Of a stretch of 64,000 bases of DNA, positions 13,001 to 26,966 are shown piece by piece. The DNA lies in the NCBI GenBank assembly GCA_020152595.1, contig JAIGNY010002230.1, positions 171,001 through 235,000 of the forward strand, in the 5' to 3' direction. The notes beneath the pieces were generated by a model. That model was not told the origin of the DNA. It was given only the letters and a program-made list of their open reading frames with translations, and did not search any database. The stretch is from Chiridota heheva (lineage: Eukaryota; Echinodermata; Holothuroidea; Apodida; Chiridotidae). The stretch's first letter is position 1. Each line of letters starts with the position of its first letter. The position numbers were made by a program, and so were the translations under genes.

Positions 13001-16000
13001 AGGTGCACGGTCAAGTCACACTTAAAGGCGCACGGTCAAGTCACACTTAAAGCGCACGGTCTAGTCACACTTAAAGGCGCACGGTCAAGTCACACTTAAA
13101 GGCGCACGGTCAGTCACACTTAAAGGCACACGGTCAAGTCACACTTAAAGGTGCACGGTCAAGTCACACTTGAAGGTGCAGGGTCAGTCACACTTGAAGG
13201 TGCACGGTCGAGTCACACTTGAAGGTGCACGGTCAAGTCACACTTCAAGGCACGGTCAAGTCACACTTAAAGGCGCATGGTCAAGTCACTCTTGAAGGCA
13301 CACGGTCAAGTTACACTTAAATGTACATGGTCAAGTCACACTTAAAGCGCGCACGGTCAAGTCACACTTAAAGGCGCACGGTCAAGTCACACTTAAAGGC
13401 GCACGGTCTAGTCACACTTAAAGCGCGCACGGTCAAGTCACACTTAAAGGCGCACGGTCAGTCACACTTAAAGGCACACGGTCAAGTCACACTTAAAGGT
13501 GCACGGTCAAGTCACACTTGAAGGTGCAGGGTCAGTCACACTTGAAGGTGCACGGTCAGTCACACCTAAAGGCGCACGGTCAAGTCACACCTAAAGGCGC
13601 ACGGTCAAGTCCACCTAAAGGCACACGGTCAAGTCACATTTAAAGGCACACGGTCAAGTTACACTTAAATGTACATGGTCAAGTCACACTTAAAGCGCAC
13701 GGTCTAGTCACACTTAAAGGCACACGGTCAAGTCACACTTAAAGCGCACGGTCAAGTCACACTTAAAGCGCACGGTCAAGTCACACTTAAAGCGCACGGT
13801 CTAGTCACACTTAAAGGCGCACGGTCAAGTCACACTTAAAGCGCACGGTCTAGTCACACTTAAAGGCACACGGTCAAGTCACACTTAAAGGCGCACGGTC
13901 AAGTCACACTTGAAGGCACACGGTCAAGTTACACTTAAATGTACATGGTCAAGTCACACTTAAAGGCGCACGGTCTAGTCACACTTAAAGGCACACGGTC
14001 AAGTCACACTTAAAGGCGCACGGTCAAGTCCACCTAAAGGCACACGGTCAAGTCACACTTAAAGGCGCACGGTCAAGTCACACTTAAATGTACATGGTCA
14101 AGTCACACTTAAAGGCGCACGGTCTAGTCACACTTAAAGGCACACGGTCAAGTTACACTTAAATGTACATGGTCAAGTCACACTTAAAGCGCACAGTCTA
14201 GTCACACTTAAAGGCACACGGTCAAGTCACACTTAAAGGCGCACGGTCAAGTCCACCTAAAGGCACACGGTCAAGTCACACTTAAAGGCGCACGGTCAAG
14301 TCACACTTAAATGTACATGGTCAAGTCACACTTAAAGGCGCACGGTCTAGTCACACTTAAAGGCGCACGGTCAAGTCACACTTAAATGTACATGGTCAAG
14401 TCACACTTAAAGGCGCACGGTCAAGTCACACTTAAAGGCGCACGGTCAAGTCACACTTAAAGGCGCACGGTCAAGTCCACCTAAAGGCACACGGTCAAGT
14501 CACACTTAAAGGCGCACGGTCAAGTCACACTTAAATGTACATGGTCAAGTCACACTTAAAGGCGCACGGTCTAGTCACACTTAAAGGCACACGGTCAAGT
14601 CACACTTAAAGGCGCACGGTCAAGTCACACTTAAAGGCGCACGGTCAAGTCACACTTAAAGGCGCACGGTCAAGTCACACTTGAAGGTGCAGGGTCAGTC
14701 ACACTTGAAGGTGCACGGTCGAGTCACACTTGAAGGTGCACGGTCAAGTCACACTTCAAGGGGCACGGTCAAGTCACACTTCAAGGCACACGGTCAAGTC
14801 ACACTTAAAGCGCACGGTCTAGTCACACTTAAAGGCACACGGTCAAGTCACACTTAAAGGTGCAGGGTCAAGTCACACCTAAAGGCGCACGGTCAAGTCA
14901 CACTTAAAGGCGCACGGTCTAGTCACACTTGAAGGTGCAGGGTCAGTCACACTTGAAGGTGCACGGTCGAAGTCACACTTGAAGGTGCACGGTCAAGTCA
15001 CACTTCAAGGGGCACGGTCAAGTCACACTTAAAGGCGCATGGTCAAGTCACTCTTGAAGGCACACGGTCACGCGTTACACTTAAATGTACATGGTCAAGT
15101 CACACTTAAAGGCGCACGGTCAAGTCACACTTAAAGGCGCACGGTCAAGTCACACTTAAAGGCGCACGGTCTAGTCACACTTAAAGGCGCACGGTCAAGT
15201 CACACTTAAAGGCGCACGGTCTAGTCACACTTAAAGGCACACGGTCAAGTCACACTTAAAGGTGCACGGTCAAGTCACACTTGAAGGTGCAGGGTCAGTC
15301 ACACTTGAAGGTGCACGGTCAGTCACACCTAAAGGCGACGGTCAAGTCACACCTAAAGGCGCACGGTCAAGTCCACCTAAAGGCACACGGTCAAGTCACA
15401 TTTAAAGGCACACGGTCAAGTTACACTTAAATGTACATGGTCAAGTCACACTTAAAGGCGCACGGTCTAGTCACACTTAAAGGCACACGGTCAAGTCACA
15501 CTTAAAGGCGCACGGTCAAGTCACACTTAAAGGCGCACGGTCAAGTCACACTTAAAGGCGCACGGTCTAGTCACACTTAAAGGCGCACGGTCAAGTCACA
15601 CTTAAAGGCGCACGGTCTAGTCACACTTAAAGGCACACGGTCAAGTCACACTTAAAGGCGCACGGTCAAGTCACACTTGAAGGCACACGGTCAAGTTACA
15701 CTTAAATGTACATGGTCAAGTCACACTTAAAGGCGCACGGTCTAGTCACACTTAAAGGCACACGGTCAAGTCACACTTAAAGGCGCACGGTCAAGTCCAC
15801 CTAAAGGCACACGGTCAAGTCACACTTAAAGGCGCACGGTCAAGTCACACTTAAATGTACATGGTCAAGTCACACTTAAAGCGCACGGTCTAGTCACACT
15901 TAAAGGCGCACGGTCAAGTCACACTTAAATGTACATGGTCAAGTCACACTTAAAGGCGCACGGTCAAGTCACACTTAAAGCGCACGGTCAAGTCACACTT

Positions 16001-19000
16001 AAAGGCGACGGTCAAGTCCACCTAAAGGCACACGGTCAAGTCACACTTAAAGCGCACGGTCAAGTCACACTTAAATGTACATGGTCAAGTCACACTTAAA
16101 GGCGCACGGTCTAGTCACACTTAAAGGCACACGGTCAAGTCACACTTAAAGGCGCACGGTCAAGTCACACTTAAAGGCGCACGGTCAAGTCACACTTAAA
16201 GGCGCACGGGTCAAGTCACACTTGAAGGTGCAGGGTCAGTCACACTTGAAGGTGCACGGTCGAGTCACACTTGAAGGTGCACGGTCAAGTCACACTTCAA
16301 GGGGCACGGTCAAGTCACACTTCAAGGCACACGGTCAAGTCACACTTAAAGGCGCACGGTCTAGTCACACTTAAAGGCACACGGTCAAGTCACACTTAAA
16401 GGTGCAGGGTCAAGTCACACCTAAAGGCGCACGGTCAAGTCACACTTAAAGGCGCACGGTCTAGTCACACTTGAAGGTGCAGGGTCAGTCACACTTGAAG
16501 GTGCACGGTCGAGTCACACTTGAAGGTGCACGGTCAAGTCACACTTCAAGGGGCACGGTCAAGTCACACTTAAAGGCGCATGGTCAAGTCACTCTTGAAG
16601 GCACACGGTCAAGTTACACTTAAATGTACATGGTCAAGTCACACTTAAAGGCGCACGGTCAAGTCACACTTAAAGGCGCACGGTCAAGTCACACTTAAAG
16701 GCGCACGGTCTAGTCACACTTAAAGGCGCACGGTCAAGTCACACTTAAAGGCGCACGGTCTAGTCACACTTAAAGGCACACGGTCAAGTCACACTTAAAG
16801 GTGCACGGTCAAGTCACACTTGAAGGTGCAGGGTCAGTCACACTTGAAGGTGCACGGTCAGTCACACCTAAAGGCGCACGGTCAAGTCACACCTAAAGGC
16901 GCACGGTCAAGTCCACCTAAAGGCACACGGTCAAGTCACATTTAAAGGCACACGGTCAAGTTACACTTAAATGTACATGGTCAAGTCACACTTAAAGGCG
17001 CACGGTCTAGTCACACTTAAAGGCACACGGTCAAGTCACACTTAAAGGCGCACGGTCAAGTCACACTTAAAGGCGCACGGTCAAGTCACACTTAAAGGCG
17101 CACGGTCAAGTCACACCTAAAGGGGCACGGTCTAGTCACACTTAAAGGCGCACGGTCAAGTCACACTTAAAGCGCACGGTCAAGTCACACTTAAAGCGCA
17201 CGGTCAGTCACACTTAAAGGCACACGGTCAAGTCACACTTAAAGGCGCACGGTCTAGTCACACTTAAAGGCGCACGGTCAAGTCACACTTAAAGGCGCAC
17301 GGTCATGTCACACTTAAAGGCGCACGGTCAAGTCACACTTAAAGGCGCACGGTCTAGTCACACTTAAAGCGCACGGTCAAGTCACACTTAAAGGCGCACG
17401 GTCAAGTCACACTTGAAGGTGCAGGGTCAAGTCACACCTAAAGCACGGTCTAGTCACACTTAAAGGTGCACGGTCAAGTCACACTTGAAGGTGCAGGGTC
17501 AGTCACACTTGAAGGTGCACGGTCGAGTCACACTTGAAGGTGCACGGTCAAGTCACACTTCAAGGGGCACGGTCAAGTCACACTTAAAGGCGCACGGTCA
17601 AGTCACACTTAAAGGCGCACGGTCAAATCACACTTAAAGCGCGACGGTCAAGTCACACCTAAAGGCGCACGGTCTAGTCACACTTAAAGGTGCACGGTCA
17701 AGTCACACTTGAAGGTGCAGGGTCAGTCACACTTGAAGGTGCACGGTCGAGTCACACTTGAAGGTGCACGGTCAAGTCACACTTCAAGGCACGGTCAAGT
17801 CACACTTAAAGCGCATGGTCAAGTCACTCTTGAAGGCACACGGTCAAGTTACACTTAAATGTACATGGTCAAGTCACACTTAAAGGCGCACGGTCAAGTC
17901 ACACTTAAAGGCGCACGGTCTAGTCACACTTAAAGGCGCACGGTCAAGTCACACTTAAAGGCACACGGTCAAGTCACACTTAAAGGCGCACGGTCAAGTC
18001 ACACTTAAAGGCGCACGGTCTAGTCACACTTAAAGGCACACGGTCAAGTCACACTTAAAGGCGCACGGTCAAGTCACACCTAAAGGCGCACGGTCAAGTC
18101 ACACTTAAAGGTGCACGGTCAAGTCACACTTGAAGGTGCAGGGTCAGTCACACTTGAAGGTGCACGGTCGAGTCACACTTGAAGGTGCACGGTCAAGTCA
18201 CACTTCAAGGGGCACGGTCAAGTCACACTTAAAGGCGCATGGTCAAGTCACTCTTGAAGGCACACGGTCAAGTTACACTTAAATGTACATGGTCAAGTCC
18301 ACCTAAAGGCGCACGGTCTAGTCACACTTAAAGGCACACGGTCAAGTCACACTTAAAGGCGCACGGTCAAGTCACACTTAAAGGCGCACGGTCAAGTCAC
18401 ACTTAAAGGCGCACGGTCAAGTCACACCTAAAGGGGCACGGTCAGTCACACTTAAAGCGCACGGTCAAGTCACACTTAAAGGCGCACGGTCAAGTCACAC
18501 TTAAAGGCGCACGGTCTAGTCACACTTAAAGGCACACGGTCAAGTCACACTTAAAGGCGCACGGTCTAGTCACACTTAAAGGCGCACGGTCAAGTCACAC
18601 TTAAAGGCGCCACGGTCATGTCACACTTAAAGGCGCACGGTCAAGTCACACTTAAAGGCGCACGGTCTAGTCACACTTAAAGGCGCACGGTCAAGTCACA
18701 CTTAAAGGCGCACGGTCAAGTCACACTTGAAGGTGCAGGGTCAAGTCACACCTAAAGGCGCACGGTCTAGTCACACTTAAAGGTGCACGGTCAAGTCACA
18801 CTTGAAGGTGCAGGGTCAGTCACACTTGAAGGTGCACGGTCGAGTCACACTTGAAGGTGCACGGTCAAGTCACACTTCAAGGGGCACGGTCAAGTCACAC
18901 TTAAAGGCGCACGGTCAAGTCACACTTAAAGGCGCACGGTCAAGTCACACCTAAAGGCGCACGGTCTAGTCACACTTAAAGGTGCACGGTCAAGTCACAC

Positions 19001-22000
19001 TTGAAGGTGCAGGGTCAGTCACACTTGAAGGTGCACGGTCGAGTCACACTTGAAGGTGCACGGTCGAGTCACACTTCAAGGGGCACGGTCAAGTCACACT
19101 TAAAGGCGCATGGTCAAGTCACTCTTGAAGGCACACGGTCAAGTTACACTTAAATGTACATGGTCAAGTCACACTTAAAGGCGCACGGTCAAGTCACACT
19201 TAAAGGCGCACGGTCTAGTCACACTTAAAGGCGCACGGTCAAGTCACACTTAAAGGCACACGGTCAAGTCACACTTAAAGGCGCACGGTCAAGTCACACT
19301 TAAAGGCGCACGGTCTAGTCACACTTAAAGGCACACGGTCAAGTCACACTTAAAGGCGCACGGGTCAAGTCACACCTAAAGGCGCACGGTCAAGTCACAC
19401 TTAAAGGTGCACGGTCAAGTCACACTTGAAGGTGCAGGGTCAGTCACACTTGAAGGTGCACGGTCAAGTCACACTTGAAGGTGCACGGTCAAGTCACACT
19501 TCAAGGGGCACGGTCAAGTCACACTTAAAGGCGCATGGTCAAGTCACTTGAAGGCACACGGTCAACTTGCACCTAAATGTACATGGTCAAGTCCCATTTA
19601 AAGCGCTTGGTCAAAGTTACACTTAAAGGTGCATGGTCAAGTCACACTTAAAGGTGCATGGTCAAGTCACACTTAAAGGCACACGGTCATGTGGGAAATA
19701 TGGTGGAATCCCATGTGGGACAAGGCCCATATGGGATGGGATGTCATGTGTGACATGGGGTGGGATGTCATTTGGCACATGGGATGGGATCCATGGGATG
19801 GGATCCATGTGGGACATGGGATGGGATCCATGTGGGACGTAGGGTTGGATGCCATGTGGGTCATAGGATGGATGCCATGTGGAACATATGGTGGAATGCC
19901 ACATGGGACAAGGGATGGGATGGGATGTCATGTGGGACAAGGGATGGATGGAATGTCATGTGGGACATGGGGTGGGATGCCATGTGGGACATGGGATGCC
20001 ATGTTGGACTTAGTGTGAGATGCCATTTCATATTAACCAGGTCATATGATATGGGTGTCAATTTGCATGGGCATGTGAACCATGGCGTTATTTACCATTC
20101 TAGTTATTATTATAGTTTTTGGCTCAAAATGATATGTGTTTGTTTGTATTAATGTTATGGTTCTTATTTCAGAAGAACAAAGTGTATATAACAACAAAAT
20201 CATTTACTCTCTTTCTGATTTTTTACATTTTAGGATGTTATAAACTTTTCCGCAACATATATTGACTACATGACATGAATCCTCACCCGCTCTTTAAAAA
20301 AAAAAAATGATAGAAAAAAATATCTTAAAATATCAAAGCGCTATAATTTTTCAGCTCAACTACAGCTGATGCAAGCAAATGCCTTGAAGATACATGTAGC
20401 TTGGACAGGAATTACACCTGGCATTCTGATTTGATTCCTCAGGTTCATCTTCATATTGTTACATGAATGAATGTAAACAAAAACTTCACCATGGCGAAAA
20501 ATACAAAATTATCACTTTTCAATTCATTCAAAGGCAAAATATTCCATTAAATGTTTGTTGGTTTTCCCATTGGCTCATTCCCATTTGACTGAGCACACAA
20601 ATTTTAAAACTAAAAAAAGGCCATTGCCAATCTCCCAATTATTTTGCAAAATATTACACTATTCCCTTGCCCCTTTGGATGAATGGCACTTCTTGCCCTA
20701 TGTGGTGATGGGCAAGGGGCAATCACCTCTGTGATGCACACATCCTTGGGGAGGTGGGGCACATCTGCCATCTTAAATCCAATGTTACAATTTCGTACCA
20801 CAAAACCCCACCTCGAAATCGAGCCACTATCTGTTTCTTCTTGCCACTGTATAGTTCATCGCATTCTCGGCCCGTATTTTGTGATGCTTGTTTAATACTT
20901 CTTCAGTCTTCTCATCTGCTCTTGTTTTTTTCTTGAGGATACCATGGCAGCAGGGCCGTAAATCCTGGGGGGTGGGGACTCCGCTTTTCTGTAGAATAAA
21001 AAAAAGAAATCAGTACATTTTGGGGAAAATATGACTCTTGTCTCCCCACTTTTTGGATAAGAGCGCCATGCCCCCCCTCCTCCCCCCTTCAACATTTTAT
21101 GGATGAGAACTACGGTTCTGCATGGCGTATCTGTAAGTTCTAACCTTAAAGAGGCCTTTTTAGGTAAACAGAGTAATATTCTGTTCCATCATGATGCCTA
21201 TCGTGTTACATACACTTTATATGATGAATAATCTAGCAATTGAGATATATGACATTGTCTATTTTAACAACATTTTTTTAAGATCTGAAATCTATAGATC
21301 TATGTAAGTGTGTGGAGGTATTACATGATGTCACTGTTTCATTTTTAGGATCACAATATGTTGGAGAGAAGTCAGGATGAGAGAGACAGACCCTATAGTA
21401 GCACAGAGAGGCAACGGAGGGGACAGGACCGGAGGCGACTCCAGGCATTGAAGAGAAAACAAAAAGGAAATAAAAGGAAGAAGAAGATATTGAAGCTGGA
21501 ACATGAGGTGAGATGAGACCTCCACTGGAGGTGGAAAATGTTGCAGACCACGCATGGTACCAATGGTCCCAGAAATTGTTTAAGGTCTCCAGCAAGAAAA
21601 AGAGGAGGAAAACAAATAGAAAATAGAAATTTTGGGAATAATAATAATAATAATAGGTGCTATTTATATAGCATTCACTTCTACAGTACTAACTATAATC
21701 AGTGGTACTTTACAATCAAAATAAAAAAGCAAAAAGTCAAGCAGAGTAATCATTTAAATGTTAATTGAAAAAGGTGAGTTTCAAGTTTCTTCTTGAAAAT
21801 GTTATACATTTTATTTTGGCCTTTTTTTTTTTGCCCAGCCACAGAAAATGCTTGATCCCCAAAGATTTTTCTGTAAGTTTTTGGTATTTTGAATGTGCAA
21901 GAATGAGTTGATCTCAGTGAATAAAAAGAAGAAAGGAAAAAAAGGAGAAAAAAAGGGGGCAATGGGAAGGAAAAGGAGATAAAGTGTCTAACAAAGAAAC

Positions 22001-25000
22001 AAGAAAAGAGTTTTCTTTCTAACAACAAATATACTGTGTTCTTTCGGAAATTGTTTTGAAGATTATATTTGGTTCCAGAAAGTAAAATGTTTTTTCCACA
22101 CCTGCCACTACTTTACTCCTTTCTTCTAATTGATGTTGTACCTTTGCACAGTTTACCTTCTTTTTTAATGCACCATTTGTCCTTTGTTATAACTTGACAT
22201 CATTTAACCTCTCTGACACTATAAACCCTTAGTTGTTGAAGTGCTGAAAAGCCTTGTGAATCAATCAAACATGTTTGTACTACAAAATCTTGCTACAATC
22301 TTGAACAAAGAGGTTGATATTTAGTGTTGTGATTTGTGATTATTTCCATTCTCAATATTGAACAATTTTACCCCCCCCCCAACTCCTTATTTACCCCTTA
22401 TTTTTCCACCCACCCCTTATTTCCCCACCCACCCCTTATTTCCCCACCCACCCCTTATTTCCCCACCCACCCCTTATTTCCCCACCCACCCCTTATTTCC
22501 CTACCCACCCCTTATTTTCTTATTTCCCACCCCTCATCCCATTTTCAATGTTGAATGTGCTTGTGTTTAGCCTAATTTGAGAAGAAAGAAAATATTATCA
22601 ATGGTCAACGTAGAATGGGGTGGGGGAGGTAGAGGAGGCTTAACATGGAAAAAATACTACTATGGATGGATGGTTTTGATGTCGAGTAATAAAGAATTTT
22701 AAAGCATATTCATAAAAGCAGTACAAATTTTCATGGATTGTTCCAAAGAGTTCTGTCCAAGATTGTAGGTATTGCCACTTTATTGGAAATCTTCTGGTCT
22801 CAATAACTAAGTCAAAACTTTTTTAAGCTTCATTCTTACAGGGCTAATTTTGCAGTCTCATTTGAGCTTATTTCTTATGAAATCATTTTACCTATGGGGT
22901 TGCATTTATCTGTTTTTATAGGACATTGAGTTGAGTGATGAAGATAGCAGCGATGAGGAAGTGGACATAGCTGACATTGAATTCAAACTGACCCATGATA
23001 TGGATCGGTTAGAGGTAAGTTTACTAACTGCTCGTAGAATAGATTCATAGACCTGTGTCTGCCCACTGGTTTGAAGGTTCAATAGTCTGAAGGTTTAATA
23101 ATCCCAAATAAGGCCCAATAGTCAGAAGGTTCAATAGTCCAAAAGATAAGGCCCAAAAGTTTGATAGTCCAAAGGTTCAATAGTCCAAAGGTTCCTCAGT
23201 CAAAAGACCCTATAGGCCAAAGGTTAGGGTTAGTGTTAGGGTATACCTTTGGACTATTGAACCTTTGGAGTATTGGGCCTTTATTTCGGATTATTGAACC
23301 TTCAGACTATTGGGCCTTCAGACCAGTGGGCTGACACCCCATAGACCAATAGACACTGTTTACAAGCTTTTATTATGAAAAGATTATCATAAATTTTTTG
23401 GTACACAATATTTTTAGCAGACGTATTCCTGAACCATAGTGGGGCTGGGTATGGGGTTGCAGGTGGGATTTCACCAGCAAAAAAGTTTTGGTTTGAATAG
23501 ATTTTTTTATTCCTTTAAGGAATTAGTTCAGAGGTCAAGCAAGTTCATCTTATATGAAAGAGGACTTCATTAAAACACAATGGTAAAGAAAGCATTCAAA
23601 AATCTTATTCCGTTAAGGAGATATTCTAGTTTAAAGGATTAGTTCAGTGGTCAAGCAAGTGCATCTTATATGAAAGAGGACTTCAAAAGAAACACAATGG
23701 TGGAGAAAGCATTCAAAAATCTTATTCATTAAGGAGATATTCAAGTTTTAAGTTCTGTCTTATCTGTGTAGAAATGACTGGTGTAGTAAGTCTGCTATGG
23801 AAGGTTGGCGCCCTTATCCTCACATTGTTAACAATTGTTAATGTTTTTAAAGGATATTTATAACACTTATTGGTTCTGATGCGATAGCATGGGGAACCTA
23901 TGTAGTCATGCTGGCGTGTGTATGTATGTATGTGTTTGTATGTCTGTGACAGAAGCTTGTAAAGACTATCTCAAGAACCGTGTGGTGGATTTATGTCACA
24001 CTTCGTTTATGGATGTGTTGTGGTCTGTAGATGATCCCTATTGTTTTTGGTGCTAATGTCATGAATATTAATTAGTAGGCGGGGCTAAATGTAAATTTCT
24101 ATTAACAATTAGCTTGGAAACACGATATCTCAAGATCATTAAGCTGGATTTGGGCCATACTTGGTATACAGTATGAGTGTGTTGTGGTGTGCAGATGGAT
24201 CCTATTGTTTTGGGGGCTGATGTCATAAATATTAATGAGAAGGTGGGACTAATTGTAAAATTTTGTTTATGCTCATATTTTCACAAACCCATGTCATATT
24301 TAAATCTAGTTTGGTATGATGCTGTTGATGAAAGCAAGGATGATACAGGATCCCATAGAATTGACTTCATCATTATTTATGTCAGGCAGAGCCAAATACA
24401 ATTTTTCATTGGTTGTTGTGATTGTGGCTTATAGCTTAAGGCCTAAACAAGAAACAAAATATACACAAATTACCTGTTCCAGTATGATAAATAAACTAAT
24501 TGTGTAAGAACACATCATTTAAAGATATACAATATAATAAAAATGCTTCTAATCCAAAGTTAGCATCAGAACCACGTAGGATTTCTCCCTCTGGTTTACT
24601 ATTTGAATTATTTTTCCTCAAACTTTCTTCAGGCGGTAAATTATGATTACCCTTACTAGATTCTATTTTACTACTTTCTTGATATATCCAATGTTTTTTG
24701 AGCCACAAAATCGCAGGACAAAATATAATAGAATACATAAAGACTTTAAGGAATCTGAGGCTGTGATGTCACAACTAGTCTGATTTCAGTCGTTTCTACA
24801 CAAATGATACCAAACTTTAAACTGAATACATCCTTGACGGAACAAGATTTTTGAATGCTTTTTCATCATTTTGTTTTATTTAAAGTCCTCTTTATATAAG
24901 ATGGACTTGCTTGACCACTACTAATCCTGAAAAGGTTGGGCTGGCACAAAATTACCAAATTATTCAAATATATTAATGCAACATTTCATGCTTTTTCCAT

Positions 25001-26934
25001 GGATTGCATTGCCCAGGCTGTTGTCCATGAGAACCAAAGCTTTACCTTGAGAGAGCTGAATATTCTGAAGGTCATCCTGTGTAGTGGACTTTATCCTCAG
25101 CTGGCCATTGCCGATGACTGCAATTCCTACCAAAAGGAATCCGATCAAGTATTTCATACCAAGGTAAGGAAAAAACTGTTTTCTAAGAAAAATGTTTAAT
25201 TGTAGCCTTATATGATATTTTTGTTTCAGCTAATGTACTACTCATTTTTTATTGTGAAAGAATATTTGGCCAGAAAGTTTTTTTGTTTTTTTCTTGTTGG
25301 AAACTTGCACATTTGTTTGTTGAGGTCAAAGTTTATTTGAATATTCATGTCCTTAAGAACCTCTCTACCATTGTGTGTGAGATCAGCATTTCTTTATTAT
25401 ATGGGACCTGAAAATAACATATGCCCTCAATTTTCTTCTTAGTTAAATGTGCAATCTTGGAGTAAGGATATTCAGTTCTAATTTTTTGATTGGTTGAAAT
25501 TTCAACCAATTGTTATATTGCACCTCTTTAGATCATATTTCGCACCATGTTAAAAATACAGCATCTCTAATGAGCAAGCGTTGATGTGGTCGACTGGATA
25601 AGGTGATGGGCTTTGGGCAATTTGTTTTTGTGCGAAACGTAACGAGTTCAAATCTTGTCAAGGCAACATTTTTTCTTCCGTCTTTTCCACTCATTTGAAT
25701 TAAAACATGGAGCTACTAACTGAGTTGATGTCAGTTAATTGATCCATGATTAAACTAGCGACGCATTTGTACGGCTCTGTTTGACTCTGCCGTGTCATGT
25801 TATTACACATACATACTGTACCTAATCTTCATACACACAATGTATGATATACGCTTCTCTGAATTTCTGAATGATTGTAATACATTGATGACATGTGTAA
25901 GTACGTGTCATGTACTTAATGACGTCATTTTAATGACACCACCTCTTTAGATAGTTACATCCATAAAGGCCCATCAGGCCAGTGCTGCCCCCTGGTTGGA
26001 ATGCCAGTCCATAGCAGGTTAAGTCCCCAATAGTGTTGGTACTCATTTTGTAGCTGAATGGACTGAGTAAAATGTTGTGCTTTTCGTCTTAAGACAGTAT
26101 TAATACAATTTCATATTTTCCATCTTTGCAATATTATTTTATTTTTCATTTTTAAAGGCCAAACCCTTTGTCCTGATACATCCCAACAGCGTGTTTGCTT
26201 ACGATCCGGAACCCCTGAGACCGCCGGAGCCCAAGGATGACACAGAGGTTCAGGGAGGAAGTTCTAAAGGACCAATGAGCAACAAGCATCAGCTTCTTGC
26301 ATATGTGTACGTTTTATGTTTTATATCATTTTACATAACCTAAACGTTTTGCATATTTTTACATTTAAGTTTTGCATATTTTTGTATTGACATTTTGCAC
26401 ATAGATTATGTGCATCGACATCTTCGTGCGCACGGTGCAGGAAATCATCAATCACTGGTCAAGGAATTGTGAAAAAGAGCGCACAGCAAAATACGCTCTT
26501 GGTTTGCCTCCACGTTTTGGCATCTTTCATATCAAAGCTGAGCATACTAAAATGAAAAACATTCATTTCTGGTTATTTTGCGTTATGGGTTCATTTTGCA
26601 TCTTATATTTTGTTTTCGATTACTGAAATTCTTTGTCTGCTTTTCACATTGTCAATAAGCATAATTTGTATACAATGGGCACAGAGTTAATTATAAATTA
26701 ATTATAAAATTTATATAAATTAATTATATAATTTCCCACGGTTCTGAATAAAGGTGTTGGAAATCTTCCCACAAAAAATTGCGACAGAAATAATGTTAAT
26801 GTAGTAAATTCATTTTTATATGCTCCCCTATTTTGCAATTTAATGTATTATTTATCGCACAATCACATGAAGGATGTTTTTAGAGCACATATTTACCACA
26901 TAAACTGTTGTTTACTCAAGAAATCTAGAAAACA

Positions 26935-26966
<32 letters not shown>

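Noticed and set aside
12270..19690. CRISPR-like array
   Set aside because: There are no unique spacers; the 25-bp units are contiguous, and the setting is an intron of an animal gene.
19633..20152. Trp/Gly/Met/Asp-rich and antisense His/Pro/Ser-rich frames
   Set aside because: They read through the GGGATGG satellite on both strands and have no independent coding sign.
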